Source: Symsagittifera roscoffensis
Lineage: Eukaryota > Xenacoelomorpha > Acoela > Convolutidae
NCBI RefSeq assembly: GCF_963678635.1
Contig: NC_087069.1
Location: 13,738,660-13,802,659, forward strand
Length of the DNA stretch: 64,000 nt
Reading direction: 5' to 3'
This document shows, piece after piece, positions 45,500 through 59,162 of this stretch. Position numbers and translations under genes: made by a program. Each line of letters opens with the position of its first letter. Position 1 is the stretch's first letter. Below the pieces are notes generated by a model, which had not been told where the DNA came from, ran no database searches, and worked only from the letters and a program-made list of their open reading frames with translations.

Positions 45500-47735
45500 A
45501 AATCGCACCTTCAACGATTCAATTTTGTCCTCAAAACAAAATGAAGGGGTCCAAAAGAATTGTTTGAATGGTTCGCTTCAAAAGTCTGAATAGTTTGAAT
45601 GGTTCGCTTGTTTGAATGGTGTGCTTCAAATTGTTTGCGAGAGCTATCAGAAGATATAAATTGTTTCAACTTTTCAATGCAATTCAATGGCCTTTAAGCA
45701 AAAGTTGTAAAGCTTACTTTAGAAGTTTTAAAATTTTGGTGAACCCTAGTTTGCTATCGAAGTAACTATATATATTTAAAAGTTTATATATCGAAAACGT
45801 GCTTTTATTTATTCAAAAAAATTACAGCTTGATAGCTCGCTTTGCAAAAAAAAAATCGAAATAAAAGCTCACTTCTCGCAAAGTTCTCGCAAACCGTATT
45901 TTGTTATCAAAAATTTTTTATGTTAAAGAATATATATAATCTGAAAGCTCGCTTTAGAAAAAAAATGTTCTTTTTCCGACCAAATTTTTCCTGATCCAAA
46001 TCCAATCACGCCAAAAATATCTTACCAGCTTGCTCAGTTAATTTTCAACCTCAAGCACGCCAATATAAGTAATCAGATATAACTTAAAATGGAAGGCTCA
46101 TCGCTTGAATAGCTGACATCAGAAAGTTGTTATAATTGCTTTTGCAGAGAAACTCACGTCATCAAATTACTTTCAAATTTCTTGAACTTAAAATGGAAGG
46201 CTCATCGCTTGAATAGCTGACATCAGAAAGTTGTTATAATTGCTTTTGCAGAGAAACTCACCTCATCAAATTACTTTCGCGTTTTTGGCGTGAAAAGTAG
46301 CATCAAAAAACTTGCTTTTTTAGATCGTTGCACGATATACAAATGGCTTGGTTTGTTTCAAGTTATCACTGCTTCATAAGCTTGCTTCAAAATTAACAAT
46401 ATATGCGAACCTAATCAAGCCATCAACCTTAATTAAAATCATATAAACGCACTCACTGTTGAAATGTTTTTTGACCTTTTTAGGGTAATAAAAATTCTTC
46501 GTGGCATATTGATTTTTTTACTGTCAAATGCAATTCAAAGATATTTTGTTTGGTGTTTTTTTTTATAAAATTTCAATTACAACTTGTTTTTTTGATGTTA
46601 AATACTTTTCATAAGTACAATTTTTTTAACGAAATTGATATGAAATTAACTTTTTACGTTAAAATAAAAGGCTAGTGTCTGTGGAACTTAGAATTTGCTT
46701 AAAGTTCCAGCAGACATAATTATTAAAGCGTCATTGATTGATGAATTAATTTGCGTGATCCCTTAAATAAGTCGGAACTTGTTTGATGTTTTGTTGGATT
46801 TTTTCTCACTTTGGATTTTTTATGAATTACAGAGCTGGTGGTGATGCTACTTTAAATGATTTTGTCATTTCTCATTCGTAAATTGTCGAGGGTTCCTTTT
46901 TCTTAGATCCACTGTTTTGGCCAGAGTAAGTTTCTTTTAAATTATTTGGCTCTTGTGTTCTCTTTTTTGTCCTGTTTTAGGTTAATTTTTTTTTCGTGGC
47001 ATGTTTATTCAATTACTGACAAATGCATTCTAGTAATTTTGTGCTTGATGCCTTTTCAAAAACCTCCATCAAAAAATTTTGTTGTCGTTATAATAAATAC
47101 TTTTCTCTCCGACAAATTTCAAAAGAAATTGTTGTAACATTACTTTTTTGTGGCAAAAAAAATCAATTTATGTTAGAACTTTGCTAAAACATTGGTTTCT
47201 TTATTGATTCCAACAGACACAACGCCGCAACAAAAAGTTGAATGAGCCATATAGGTCACTTTTGATCCCAAATATCTTTTGATCGCAACTTTCAAAACCA
47301 GAAAAAAATTTGGTCGTTTGCAATCGTGGTAAAAACTTTCTAATCCATAGCGTATCTGCTGTCTTTTCCACATTGTGCTGAATTATTCGCTAAGGTTAGT
47401 GAAAACTGGCGGTGATGCTGCTTTGGTTGTAGTCGTTTTTCATTCATAAGTGGTCTAGGGTTCATTTTGTTCAGGACCACTGTATTGGTTTAATTAAGTT
47501 TTCTTAAGAATTATTAGTATTTGAATTTTCTATTTTGCATTTTTTTTTGGAATCCTAATTTAATTGGAATCTGTTTTTAACGTAATAAGGACTACTGTAA
47601 GTGGAATCTACAATAAAAAACATGTAAAATTTTTAATGTACGCCTTCTTTTCAGCAATTAAGCGTTACTCCACATTTTTTGACCTAACATTTTTTTGGAC
47701 TGACCACGAGATAACAATATTGCAGCGTGAGACTT
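45500..47735 (+). repeat. Y unit, forward copy
   Basis: Much of it is matched in inverted orientation by 51610-53180, for example GTCCTCAAAACAAAA, GATTCCAACAGACACAACGC and TTGGACTGACCACGAGATAA. Internally, a GGTGATGCT(A/G)CTTT...GGTTC segment is repeated about 570 bp apart (46825 and 47400). It also carries the 104-bp tandem pair at 46081. It is non-coding as far as can be seen. Confidence 0.8.
46081..46285. repeat. 104-bp near-perfect tandem duplication
   Basis: Two units start at 46081 and 46185 with AACTTAAAATGGAAGGCTCA and run to CATCAAATTACTTTC; a C/G difference (ACGTCATC versus ACCTCATC) separates them. The duplication looks recent. Confidence 0.9.
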
Positions 47736-47737
47736 AC

Positions 47738-48888
47738 AATGCCCTTACATAGCTAACTACCAAGAAGCTACTTCCATAACAAAGTCGGCGTTTTGTTCCG
47801 TTCAGTTCTTGCTCTGTTAACTTGCTGGTCGATTCTCGCTTGATGGGATTTCAAACTCGCCAACTCCAACAAATCAATTCGCTCACGCGACTATTTCTAC
47901 CTGGTACTAAACTCGGGTTCAGATCATCTAAAGTTCTATAAGACACACCTAGTTTGCTTCAAGCAAAAGCGTCTTCCACGGACCGGCTATCCTTCTCGGC
48001 TCACTCAATCGTTATTTGTATTATGAAGAAATTATCTCGTCGCATACTAATAACTGTTCTCTAGCTAACAATGAGTGTAGGCTTTTTGTTTGTGTCCAGT
48101 ATGTTATCCCATTTGAGTTTAAGTTACAGTTAGAGTTATGATCGTCCCTAAGAGTCCAGGCATCCGTTTAGTTGACTCCTCCTCATATCTTATATGAATA
48201 CGTCCCTAACACTGTCAACAGTGCCAATTGGCAGTTTCTGTTTCTGTTATCAATCTCGTCACGTTTATTTTGTGCCAGGTATGCGGTAGGTGTCGACTCC
48301 AGCCATAATTGTCGTACAGTCCTAATAAAATAATTCTTGATCTCTCTAAACTCTAGCTCTCAAATTGAATTCAACTTCAAATCATGCTTTACATTGTTAA
48401 CCAGATTTCCATGGTATTTTCTTTAATCATCCCGTCCACGTTCCGACCTCAAGGGGTTAGTCGAAGACCGTTTGACGAGGTTTTTTTTTGGGTTTATTAT
48501 GGTATTTGGGTCATAACACCCAAAAGACAACTTAAGATCAACTATGGATTACCAGGGGTCAAATTTTTTCAGTCAGGTTCAGAGTCCCCTGAGGTTCCTA
48601 CTCAAAAGGATTCTAGTGTCAAGAGGTTCTTACTGAAAAATATTACAAATCCGATTAATAGCCTACTTTCTATCCCAACTTAAAGGTCCAGAATTGCTTT
48701 TGGCTATAAGAACCGGAAGGTATCGCCGGAGGAGTTAGTTCGACCGGGTTATTTTTGAGGCGGTGGGGACTAGTATTGCTTGCCGCCAATAAATTAATAC
48801 GCCCGCGCTCTGTTTTTTGCGTAATTTGCCTATTTCAGATCTGAAAGAGTGTTTTTCCAGAGCCAATAGCTTCCGATTCATTAATTAT
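47738..48888 (-). repeat. X unit, inverted copy X3
   Basis: Reverse complement of about 43280-44450 with very few differences, e.g. ACGTCCCTAACACTGTCAAC and GTGCCAGGTATGCGGTAGGT. It starts immediately after the end of Y and stops abruptly at ATTCATTAA, where X4 begins. Confidence 0.85.
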
Positions 48889-49530
48889 CACCTCAATGTT
48901 CCGACCTCACGGGGATATGGTCAAAACTTTTTCCGGTGTTACTTCTATGCGTTTTTATGGAATATGCGTCATAACGCCCAAAGGTCAATTTAAGATCAAC
49001 TAGTGGTCACCAGGGGTCAAACTTTTCAGGCAGGTTCAGAATCTCCTGAGTGTGTTACTCAAAAGGTTTTTATCAATATTCGACTATAAGCTTACCTATT
49101 GTCCAATTCAAAGCTACTTTATTGCTGTTGGCTATAAAAATCGGAAGATATCGCTGGAGGAGTTGGTTAGCCAGTGTTCGTTTTGAGGCGGCGGGTTCGT
49201 TTTGAGGCGGCTTTTGCCGCTATAAAATCGAGATACCCCTGCTCAGTTTTTTCTACGTAAATTGCCTATTCCAGGTCTGAGGGTGTGTTTTTTTCCAGTG
49301 CCAATAGCTCGCAACGTTCTATCGGAGCCGAGAAACGAGTTCCAGAACTTAGATGGGTTTTTCTACTAAGGGCGTACTTGAGTTCAGTAAGGCCGTGAAA
49401 TACCGAGATACGACAGGGCTCTTTGCACTTCCAGGAATCACTATCGTTTGCTTCCCATGGATCTGAAGAGTCATTTTTTTGTATGCCCGGGACAAATCAC
49501 CTCTAGTTGAAGGCTTATGGGATGTTAAAG
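48889..49530 (-). repeat. X unit, inverted partial copy X4
   Basis: It repeats the 5' part of X (reverse complement of about 42990-43750) with more divergence than X3, including TGCCCGGGACAAATCACCTC and AGTTGAAGGCTTATGGGATG. It is an independent, older copy abutting X3. Confidence 0.75.
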
Positions 49531-51609
49531 TAACAACTTTTAAGCAGCTCTACTGGATTGTTGAGCAGGTATTCCTTAATTTTTTTTGTTTTTGATCAAT
49601 GGATGAAAAAATTAAAAAGTCTTGCTGGCTAGAAGAGAAAAAATGAAAAAAAATACGACAGCCTAACAACCGTTTGAACTAAAAAAACCGTTGGTAAAAT
49701 CTGAAAAAACATAATTCTCAGATCTGCCGGAAAAGTTCGAGAGAAACAGTGCTAGTGCACCAGCCTGCGACTTCAGCACATAGCTGGACTGCACCGTCGG
49801 TGCCTCTGTCTCAACTAAAATTTTGTGTTTTAAGGTCATTAAAACTCATTACAAATCTGAGATTTGATGACTTAATATTTGCTGATTACGTAACAAAACA
49901 ATTAAGTTTTTTTTGTTTGTTCTCATGGTATCATAAAATGATATCATCAAAGAAATTTTCCTCAAAGTGCGGCTATCAGGTTGCCATCCACCTACAGGCC
50001 CCATCGCTTGGCTTGAAAAAACTATAGGGAATTCAACGATGGAACTAACAAAGCTCTATGTTGGCCGGAAAAGCAGTCTGACTGGAGCAATTTGCCAAGT
50101 TTCCTGGATAGAACAAATGATCTAATTTAATTCATCATTGCGGTTGGTTTGATTTCGAAATCTTCTTATATCAGTTTTTGATCGCATACAGCAACGATCG
50201 AATCTAATCTGTTATGAATCTTGACATACGCCTCGACATACAAACCGAAGCTCGAACCCATGCGACATCCCAATCAGCGACATCCAAATCTAATTTGATC
50301 TACGTTGGACTTGCACAACCTTTGAATACAATCCTAAATGTAGATTGACATACTACTCGAGATTCAAACCGACCTACGACTCGACAAAAAAGTGGAGATA
50401 CAAACCAAAGACATACGACATCCCAACCCACCTAAAAGCTCGAAATCTATCTGACCTACATTCGAACCCTCATGGCAACATCCCACAGCCTATTGTTCTA
50501 GATTGAAAGGAAAAAGTGTTGCGTAACATTTAAAAAAGTAAAATTTTAAACCAGCAGAAAATATAGCAAATATTTGACAAATGTTGCTCAACTGGTAACT
50601 AGGTTTACTATACCTAAGGAACTAAATTCTAAGGAAAAAATTTAAACAATTATTGGCTAGTGCATAAACTCATTTAAAAAATGTCCGATTGAGCTAAATG
50701 TGAGAAAAAAAATGACACACAAAGTTCGACTAGCAACTAGACTTCATTCAGAAATGGCCGAGGAAACTATGCTAGAAATTGATGATGTTGTACAAAAAAA
50801 GCAAAACCACGGCAGCGCAGTCATTAGATTGCAGTAGCAATGGGAATTTTGCAGAGGATAAATCTATGGGGCTTTGAGGACTTCTCTGCAGACCCGAAAA
50901 AGAGGAGCTTGGTTAACTTTTTTTTTCTGACGTATTGATGCCAGATTACGCACATTTTAGAAGTAGGAAAAAAAAAACGGGAAAAAAACCATGAGCAAAA
51001 TCAGAAACATCAGCATTTTTGCAATCAACAGATATATCTGCAATATCCTTCGGCACTCTCTCCGTTAAGAATCTCAGCACTGTCAGAAAGATCAAGATCA
51101 GCGCCCTTTGAAGGATTTTCGAAAAATGTTTTACCTAGGAAGACTAACCGACAGAGTTCAATGGCAAAATTCAGACAGTGGTTCACTGCTGGAAGAGTTA
51201 AAACTTTGGCGGCCAATTCTGTTCATGATCGTTAAAAATGACCTTTAAGAACTAATGGACAGGTAAAAAAAATCGCAGAACGGTGGTCTCAAAAACTCTA
51301 GTAAAGCTTTTCGATTAGTCTTTTTATTACTCGCTTAGTTACGAAACGGGGTCTTCTCAAGACATTATCATTCCTTCTTTGCTTTAGATACGTTCACTGA
51401 GCGGCCGTTGAAATAGTGGCTTTTTAATGGATTTTTGTGAATCGGATAAAAAATGTTCGTGCGTTGAAATAGTTTATGCTAAAATAGACAGAACTACAAG
51501 AGTTAAGCTTGAGTATCTGAAAGATTGGAGGTGTGCATGTTACCATGCTCGCGTTCAGTCTCCTCGATGCAAATTTTCTCATTGACAGTGAAGCCAATCT
51601 GTTATGGAC
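49531..51609. other. spacer with a degenerate minisatellite
   Basis: No gene is supported. Around 50222-50480 the sequence repeats variants of GACATAC, CTCGACATACAAACCGAAG, CGACATCCCAA and CTCGAA in a loose ~40-60 bp rhythm. The remainder is AT-rich with short ORFs. Confidence 0.45.
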
Positions 51610-53180
51610 ACTTTGCTTTTACTGAAAGAAAGCTATCACGCTGCATTATTGTTATCTCGTGGTCAGTCCAAAAAAATGTTTGGCCAATGCATTAAATCTT
51701 GATAATTCGTTCCATGTTTCTAGGTCAAAAACTATTTAGTAACGCTTAAATGCTGAAAAAAAGGCGTACATTAAAAATTTTTACATGTTTTTTTATTGTA
51801 GATTCCACTTAAAGTAGTCCATATTATGTTAAAAACAGATTCCAATTTTAGGATTCCAAAAAAAGTAAAAAATGGAAATCTTAAAAGCTAATAATTCTTA
51901 AGAAAACTTATTCTAACCAATACAGTGTTCCTGAACAAAATGAACCCTAGACCACTTTTGAATGAAAAACGACTACAACCAAAGCAGCATCACCTCCAGT
52001 TCTCACTAACCTTAGCGAATAATTCAGCACAACGTGGGAAAGACAGCAGATACGCTATGGATTAGAAAATTTTTACCACGATTGCAAACGACCGAATTTT
52101 TTTTCTGGTTTTGAAATTTGGGATCAAAAGATATATGGGATCGAAGCTGATCTTTATGGCTGATTCAACTTTTTGTTGCAGCGTTGTGTCTGTTGGAATC
52201 AATAAAGAAAACAATGTTTTAGCAAGTTTTAACGTAAATTTAATTTTTTTTTGCCACAAAAAAGTAACGTTACAACAATTTCTTTTGAAGTTTCTCGGAG
52301 AGAAAAGTATTTAATATAACGACAACAAAATTATTTATTGGAGGTTTTTGAAAAGGCATCAAACACAAAATTACTAGAATGGATTTGTCAGTAAGTGAAT
52401 AAACATGCCACGAAAAAAAATTAACCTAAAACAGGACAAAAAAGAGAACACAAGAGCCAAATAATTTAAAGGAAACTTACTCAGACCAAAACAGTGGACC
52501 TAAGAAAAAGGAACCCTCGACAAATCACGAATGAGAAATGACTACATCATTTAAAGTAGCATCACCACCAGCTCTGTAATTTATAAAAAAAAGTCCAAAG
52601 TGAGAAAAAATCCAACAAAACATCAAACAAGTTCTGACTTATTTAAGGGGTCACGCAAATTAATTCAGAAACGAGGATAAAAAGACGCTATTTTGTATAG
52701 CTTGCAATGCTTTAAAAAAGCAAAATTTTAAGAAACTTTTAAGGTAATTAAGGGGTAATCAGCTGATCAAGCGATGAACCTTCGGTTTTAAATTAAATTT
52801 TTTTACCTAAATTGGCATGCTTGGAGATCAGTTTCAATTAAGCAATGTTTTTAGGTTTTTGGTTTGATTGGATTAGGAAATTTTCGGTCGACAAAAAGTC
52901 GACATTTTTTGTGAAGCGAGCTATCAACCTATAGATTTTGTGAATATATAAAGTTACTTCGATAACAAACTAGGGTTCCCAATTTTTCAAAAAATTTTAA
53001 TGTAAGATTTTTAACTCGTGTTTAAAAGCCTCTGAATTACCGGAAAACTGAAATAATTTTACTCTTTTGATAGCTCATTAATTGGTTTGCAAATGTTAAA
53101 GATTTTTGAGGCAAGTGATTCAAACAACCTTTTTGAAACAATTCAAATTGTTTTGAGGACGAAATTGAATTGTTGAAGTC
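51610..53180 (-). repeat. Y unit, inverted copy
   Basis: Reverse complement of parts of 45500-47735, ending with TTTGAGGACGAAATTGAATT near 53150. It is shorter than the forward copy because of internal deletions. Together with Y it forms a kilobase-scale inverted repeat around X3 and X4. Confidence 0.8.
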
Positions 53181-53724
53181 AAGCAATTCGTCCATGAAAC
53201 TAAATTATTGTGATTCAATGGACAAATTAGTGAAATATTGCTGTTTTTTTTGAAGCAATAGTTTCGAGCGATGACAATTTGATAAACTCCAATTCAATAT
53301 GATAGCTTCAACTGAATTGATTTTCTATTTTTGTAGTAAGACAAAACTTCGACATATTTTAAGAATTTTTTAGGATACTAACTGTTTCGCAAACAATTGA
53401 CTTGTTGCAAGCTTTAAAAATGAATTTTAAAAAATTCAACTCCATAAAATTGTCGGATCATATATCTTGCCAAGTTCAAGCTTCTTCACCGTAATGATTT
53501 TAAAGTTGAAATACGCCCTATTTGGCCAAGTTTGAACTATCTTTTAAGCTATTACTGAGCAAAAAAACAGAATCGATCCAGTTGTATCCGTTTGAACAAA
53601 AAAAGAGTCGATTTTTTTGAATTGTTTTGAGGTTTAAGACTTTTCTAGAAAAAAGCTCTATCATGTAATAGCCCCATTTTATTACATGAAAATTGATATA
53701 TTGTTCCCGTCATTTTAAAATCCA
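53181..53724. other. spacer before block copy 2
   Basis: AT-rich sequence with no repeat or gene recognised. Confidence 0.35.
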
Positions 53725-55736
53725 TTTAGGTGTAATGACTCCAAACAAAATTGAAAAATCATAATTTTTTTGCTAGCTGTGATAACTGAAAACAAAATTG
53801 AAAAAAAAAATCAGACGTTTTTTGCAACACTTTTTCTCCAGAAGGTTCCCCATATCAAAAATCTGATTAGATTGTTATAAAAAGAAAATCTCCAATCAGT
53901 TGTCTTGAAGAGTTTTTTTTTCAATTACTCACTACCAAAGGCAATTCTGAATTATTATCCAGTTTAAATGTGGCCGTTTTGTTCTGATTTTCCGCGGGAA
54001 GAACTTAACTTGACAGGCAACTGAGAAGTACCGCTCACGGCAATCTGTGGAACTTTTTTCTTTGAGTTGCCAAAAAAATTCCGGTTTGCAACCAGCCCTA
54101 TACTCATGTCGCTGAAGCATGAAGCATTAATTGGTCCGTTGCAAAAATGCACCAGCCAGTTTTTCAAAAAACCTGACTTTGAGACCTTTTAGTCCACTGT
54201 AGACGTCTAGCATAGATCTTTTGTCTATATCAAATTACGAAGGATCTACTTCAAAAGAATTACATTGAGTAGCTAGTTAATTTTCTACGCAGACTTCGGT
54301 AAGAAAAAGCTCCGTCTGATGAAGAGCTCTTTGAGCGTATAATTTGCTGGAATTGTTGACAAATCCAATGTTCAATAAAAGACTGAAACCGGAAAAACCT
54401 TAGTGTAAAATATAAGTGGAGAATGCTTATTTAAAAGCATCTGTTTGTTTTCCTCAAATTTCATCAATTGCTACACTGGCATATTGGCGTCTATTTTCAT
54501 TGCTGCTTGAGTTTGCTACTCCACATTCGGCCATTAAAAAAATCGATTGCCATTTACAGAAATCGAATCGATGTGACGGGAAGCGACATTTTATGGGTGT
54601 TCTACACTCGTAATTGGTGTCTATCAAAATTTTTCAGGCTGGAATGTTTCGATGCCGTGGGATTTTCCAATTTCCATTGGCAAGGTTTCCGAAAAATCTG
54701 ATTTTATGTTGGCGTTTGTCTACATGTTTTGGCTTGGTCGACTGTTTCGAGACACTGTTTTTTAAAAAAAGCTTGCTTTCTTTTTTTGTGTGAAAGTCCT
54801 CCGCCAATATGTGTCAATAGCAATCTACGAACTACTTTGCTCGCTTGACCGCTCTTTCAACATGCGCCTTTAATTTCACTCTGTCCTTAAATTCTGGCTA
54901 CATGTTTGCAGTAAATGTTAACTAGTTTGGCGGGTGATATTAAATATTTGGAGACAATTAGAATTGCATAGTGAGCTACCGTAGAACTTTTGATTGGAGA
55001 CCACTAACAAATTGTCTCAAAGTCAACATAATTAAATGTTAAAAGCTTGTTGCTGATATTTTCGACCATCCAGAACAAAGTTTCTTCAAAAATGGATATA
55101 ATATGTTGTTGTTTTGATTTTTCTTCTTTGTAAAGTTCCTCATTCTACACCTCATCTTTCATTATTGTTGAATAAATGCAGGCGGTGAAATGTCAATTTT
55201 TCGACAATTTCATAGATTTTATCTATGATTTGTTGATGGTAGCTTTTAGGGAAAGGCATGTCCACTGAGGTATTGCAGACTTGATCCTTTCGCTGGAAAT
55301 TTTGGTTGGTATGACGAATTTTAGAGTTTTGTATGGCTGTGAATTTTTTTTAAATTTAGAGGCTGCCAACTTATTGCCCCTGTTGACTCGGTTAATGATT
55401 GTCTGATCGAGATCTTGCAATGTGTCTATTTTGCGCCACATCCATTTATCTTCTAAATGAATCAAATCAGCGCTTTGAACAATCTGCAAATTCTATCTAT
55501 TGAGGTTTCCGTATCTCCACTGAAAATGTGAAATTTATATATTTTATAGATAGGCAAAAATTTTGATTGGTCCACCAATTTGTTTTTCCTGATGAACCTG
55601 GACTTTGTTAGATGTGTTAAATGAATCAAGAGTCATCCTAGCAGGAGCTTAATATGCATGATGAGCAATGATTGATTTCTGTACAGGAACGAAGTGAGAT
55701 GGAACTAAAGCTAATGTACGCAAATTATATTTAAAA

Positions 55737-56005
55737 TTGTTCCATCCTTTGGAAGACCAATTTTGTCCATGTAGTCTACGTTCAAGCAGCAAATTCAGTT
55801 TAAACGACGAACAAGCATTTGTACTCTTGAAATTGAAGGTTCTTTTGCACTTGTCTAAAATATGAACCAATAAATTTGGGTAAACATTGTACAAGTGCAA
55901 AAAACCTTCAATTTCACGAGTACAAGTGCTTGTTTGTCGATTAAACTGAATTTGCTGTATGAACGTAGCCTACATGGACAAAATTGCTCTTCCAAACAAT
56001 GGATT
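55737..56005. mobile_element. fold-back element, copy 2
   Basis: Same two-arm structure as 34278-34547, with several substitutions in one arm only. It was therefore present before the block duplicated and is now decaying. Confidence 0.8.
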
Positions 56006-57091
56006 AAAGTTCTGAAATAATCTAGAACAATTAATAATTTTTTTGAAACGGTCTAGAACAATCTAGAACATATGTTTCTTGCTCTTTTCAGCGCCCAAAT
56101 TACCCCCCTGCAAATGAACTATCCAAAAAACCAATATCTGCTAGGAGTACTTCAGTTTCGGCGTTTGTACCTTTTCCTATATAAAAAGATCAGGAAATAA
56201 AATCCTAAATTTTAAAATTTAAAATCCTAAAAAGAAGTTAAGTGTTTCCTATGTATGATTTGATTGAATACTTCTAGTGATGGGCCAAATAAACCAATCT
56301 GAATGTTAGTAAACGGCGTCTCCCCGCCGAGCAATTATGCAGAAGATTATGTCATCTCAGTTCAGCAAAAAGGCCAATTCCCCAATTTACGGATTTTATC
56401 ATCTGTTTTGATTGCTGACTTTTGAAGCAACAAAATTGATTCTACCGAACCTTTTTTTTATATTTAGTTCAGAATCAGTTTCAATATCATTTCTTTTTTT
56501 ACCGTCCTTCTTCACTAAAAAACATCTGCTTGGTGAGAAATCCAAGTTTCAACAGAGTGACTATGAGTTCAGATCTGAACGCAGAACGAATTGTCCAACC
56601 TTGTTTGCCAAATAATTCTTTGACTTTTATTTTGCATTTGGTTTTGTAGTTAGTTTCCTCATAACACCTTAACAAATTACACCTCGAGTTTTTCTTTGAT
56701 GCCGCTCTTTGAGTTGCCGTAAACTCCACCCTTCTTTGAGAGTTCAGACCGATTATGCACCGGATTTATGTCGTGCAGACGCTAGTTTTGGCTCAGTACT
56801 GACAGTATCTTAGTTGGTTTTTGTTTTTTTTTCAGATCTTCTCTTTTCATATTCTTTGCTGGTGCTTTCCTTTCAATTTCTCTGGCCATGTTCCAGTTTA
56901 TCAAAGTTACCAAGCTACCTCTATCACTTGACTTTCAACTTATCCATCAGATTGCACTGCAGTTTTTTTTCATATCAACATGCTTTTGAGTTTCGAATAC
57001 AATAAAAACTACTAAAAGGATAATCAAAATTTTTATACAGCAATGTAAAGTTTTTTGAGCACTTTTTGCTTTTAGTAATGCTTTTTTGGTA

Positions 57092-58050
57092 CCCGCACTG
57101 AGCGCCCATGGATCATAATCGATTATATTGTAATAATATGGTCATCATCTATAAAATGACAAAATAATCGATTATAATCCATTTAAAATGGATTATAATC
57201 CTAGTATTTTTCAACCCAATAAAATCCATTATAATCAATTATAATCGATGATAATGGATATTTTTGAGGGGTTATTCATGAAATTTACAATTTTGTTCAA
57301 AATTATCTCATTTCTTGTTTAGTATAGTTGCTACGTGTTATGTCTCATAAAATGTTACATTTAAGGAAAAAATTTATATATTTTTTATCTCTACTTTTTC
57401 TAATTCATCGCAGTTTAACACTTCATTTCACCCCCCAAACCCCAGCCAGTTAAGCCCCCAGTACCCAGTATACTACCACACCACACCAGCTTACTCCCCT
57501 CCCACCATTTATCCCCCCTCACCCGGTTTATTTACCACCCCCCCTCCCCGGTTTACTTCCTCATCCCCCCAGTTTATACCCCCCAGCTTACACCCCTCCC
57601 CCCAGTTTACCCTGCCCCTTTTGTTGGGAAGGGAGGGGGGTAAAAAGCTTGAGGGTGCGAGGGGACGAAGTTGAGACATGGCATTAAGTAAAAGACAGGG
57701 CATAGATTCTGCAAATTTCTCGCAAAATTTTGCAAAAACAATCGAATTTAGTTCTAAAAATGAAATAGATTATAATCAATTATAATGGATTATAATGGAT
57801 TTTCATTTCAAAATAATCGATTATAATGGATTATCTTGGCAAAAATAATCGATTTCAGTGACAAAAATAATGGATTAAAATCAATTATAATGGATTATAA
57901 GGGATTATATTTGTTCAAAAATAATCGATTATAATGGCTACATAATCGATTTCGTGGTCTAAATTTTACATTCGTAACGGATTCTATTCGATTTTTTTTG
58001 TCTCGAGAATCCATTATAATTGATTAGAATCCATGGGCGCTCGGTGCGGG
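57092..58050. mobile_element. 959-bp TIR element with TA flanks
   Basis: The termini CCCGCACTGAGCGCCCATGG (57092) and CCATGGGCGCTCGGTGCGGG (ending 58050) are inverted repeats with one mismatch. They are flanked by TA on both sides (57090-57091 and 58051-58052). Subterminal zones repeat ATAATCGATTATAATGGATT-like words many times. The centre (57430-57640) is a C-rich array of CCCC(A/G)GTTTA-like words. No transposase is encoded. It is non-autonomous, and its TA target resembles Tc1/mariner- or ISL2EU-type elements. It is absent from block copy 1. Confidence 0.85.
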
Positions 58051-59162
58051 TAGTGGGATTTGTGTTCTAATAAATCAATTCAACTATTTGGAACTTTTTT
58101 GATGTTCGGTTTCTCAGATGTTTAAGGCTATAATTAGAAACTCACTCGCATTTTACGAAAAAATAAGAATCTATATGTAGTTACAATTGAATATATTAAT
58201 CACACAAAATTTGAATCAGTCAAATTATAATATTGTCACAGTAAAGTATTTAGTATTGATTTTATTTTTATCTCTGTCGAGGTAATTTTTCTAACCTCTG
58301 CATATCGATTATGAATGGCGATTAAAATCATTTGTCGTAGACGACTGAGATAATTCAATCTGCATTTGATCATTTTCTCTAGCTGTGGTTACATTTACCA
58401 ATTCTTCAATGTACACAAGTTTACCATAAAAACGGTTTGATTCGATTGTAGATACAACCAATAGTCTTCTGTATATCAGGAGACTATTGATGCTAGACCA
58501 CGCTACTCATAAGTTGCAAGCTTTACTTATAGACATTATTTCACTTTTTAAGCATCTTTTACATGGACTATCAACTATAATTAGCATTGTTGGATCTCGG
58601 AGTTTCAGTTCGTTTAAAATCAAATTCAGCAGATAATTGAGCGCTTAGTTTCAGCACGAGGTGAGTTGCTCATTTTTTGCAAAAAAACTTCCAAAACTAT
58701 ACTGAAAGATACTAGCCATGAAGTTTTTTTTATAATCAATTCACTTTTAACATAAAAAAGAATAAAGCATTCTTTTTTTAAAAGAAATGATGAAAAACTT
58801 TTCCATTAACCTGCTCAAGTTTTTTGCGAAATTTGCTTTCAATGAAGTTTTTTTTGTTGAAGGCGTTGTAGTTGCTTAAAAACAATGACATTACAATTTT
58901 GTTTGTTTTCACGTTAGGACAGGACAAGGTTAACGAACAATAAGTATTTAGAGAGCTAAGAGTTCGATTTCCTTCATTTGCTAGAAAAAATAGCCGTCTG
59001 AAAGACACTTTATGCAGTTATTACCAGTTATTAGACCTGAAGTTATTGGGGAATCAGTCAAGTAAAGAAGTTATTTCCACTGCAATTTTATTCTACATGA
59101 TCCAAAAATGGGGTATTATAGTAGTTTGATTTGATGTCAGGTGTGTCCAACGGAAGAGAACT

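Noticed and set aside
49749..50027. ORF with a DLIFADY-like phrase suggesting reverse transcriptase
   Set aside because: No other RT motifs lie around it, and a single tripeptide resemblance is not evidence.
55223..55489. 88-codon minus-strand ORF with a charged, protein-like sequence
   Set aside because: The equivalent stretch in block copy 1 is disrupted, and no family is recognised. It may be a mobile-element relic but is not supported as a gene.
57430..57640. Possible telomere-like array (C-rich repeats with TTTA)
   Set aside because: The words are irregular and confined to the centre of a TIR element, with no uniform hexamer or heptamer.
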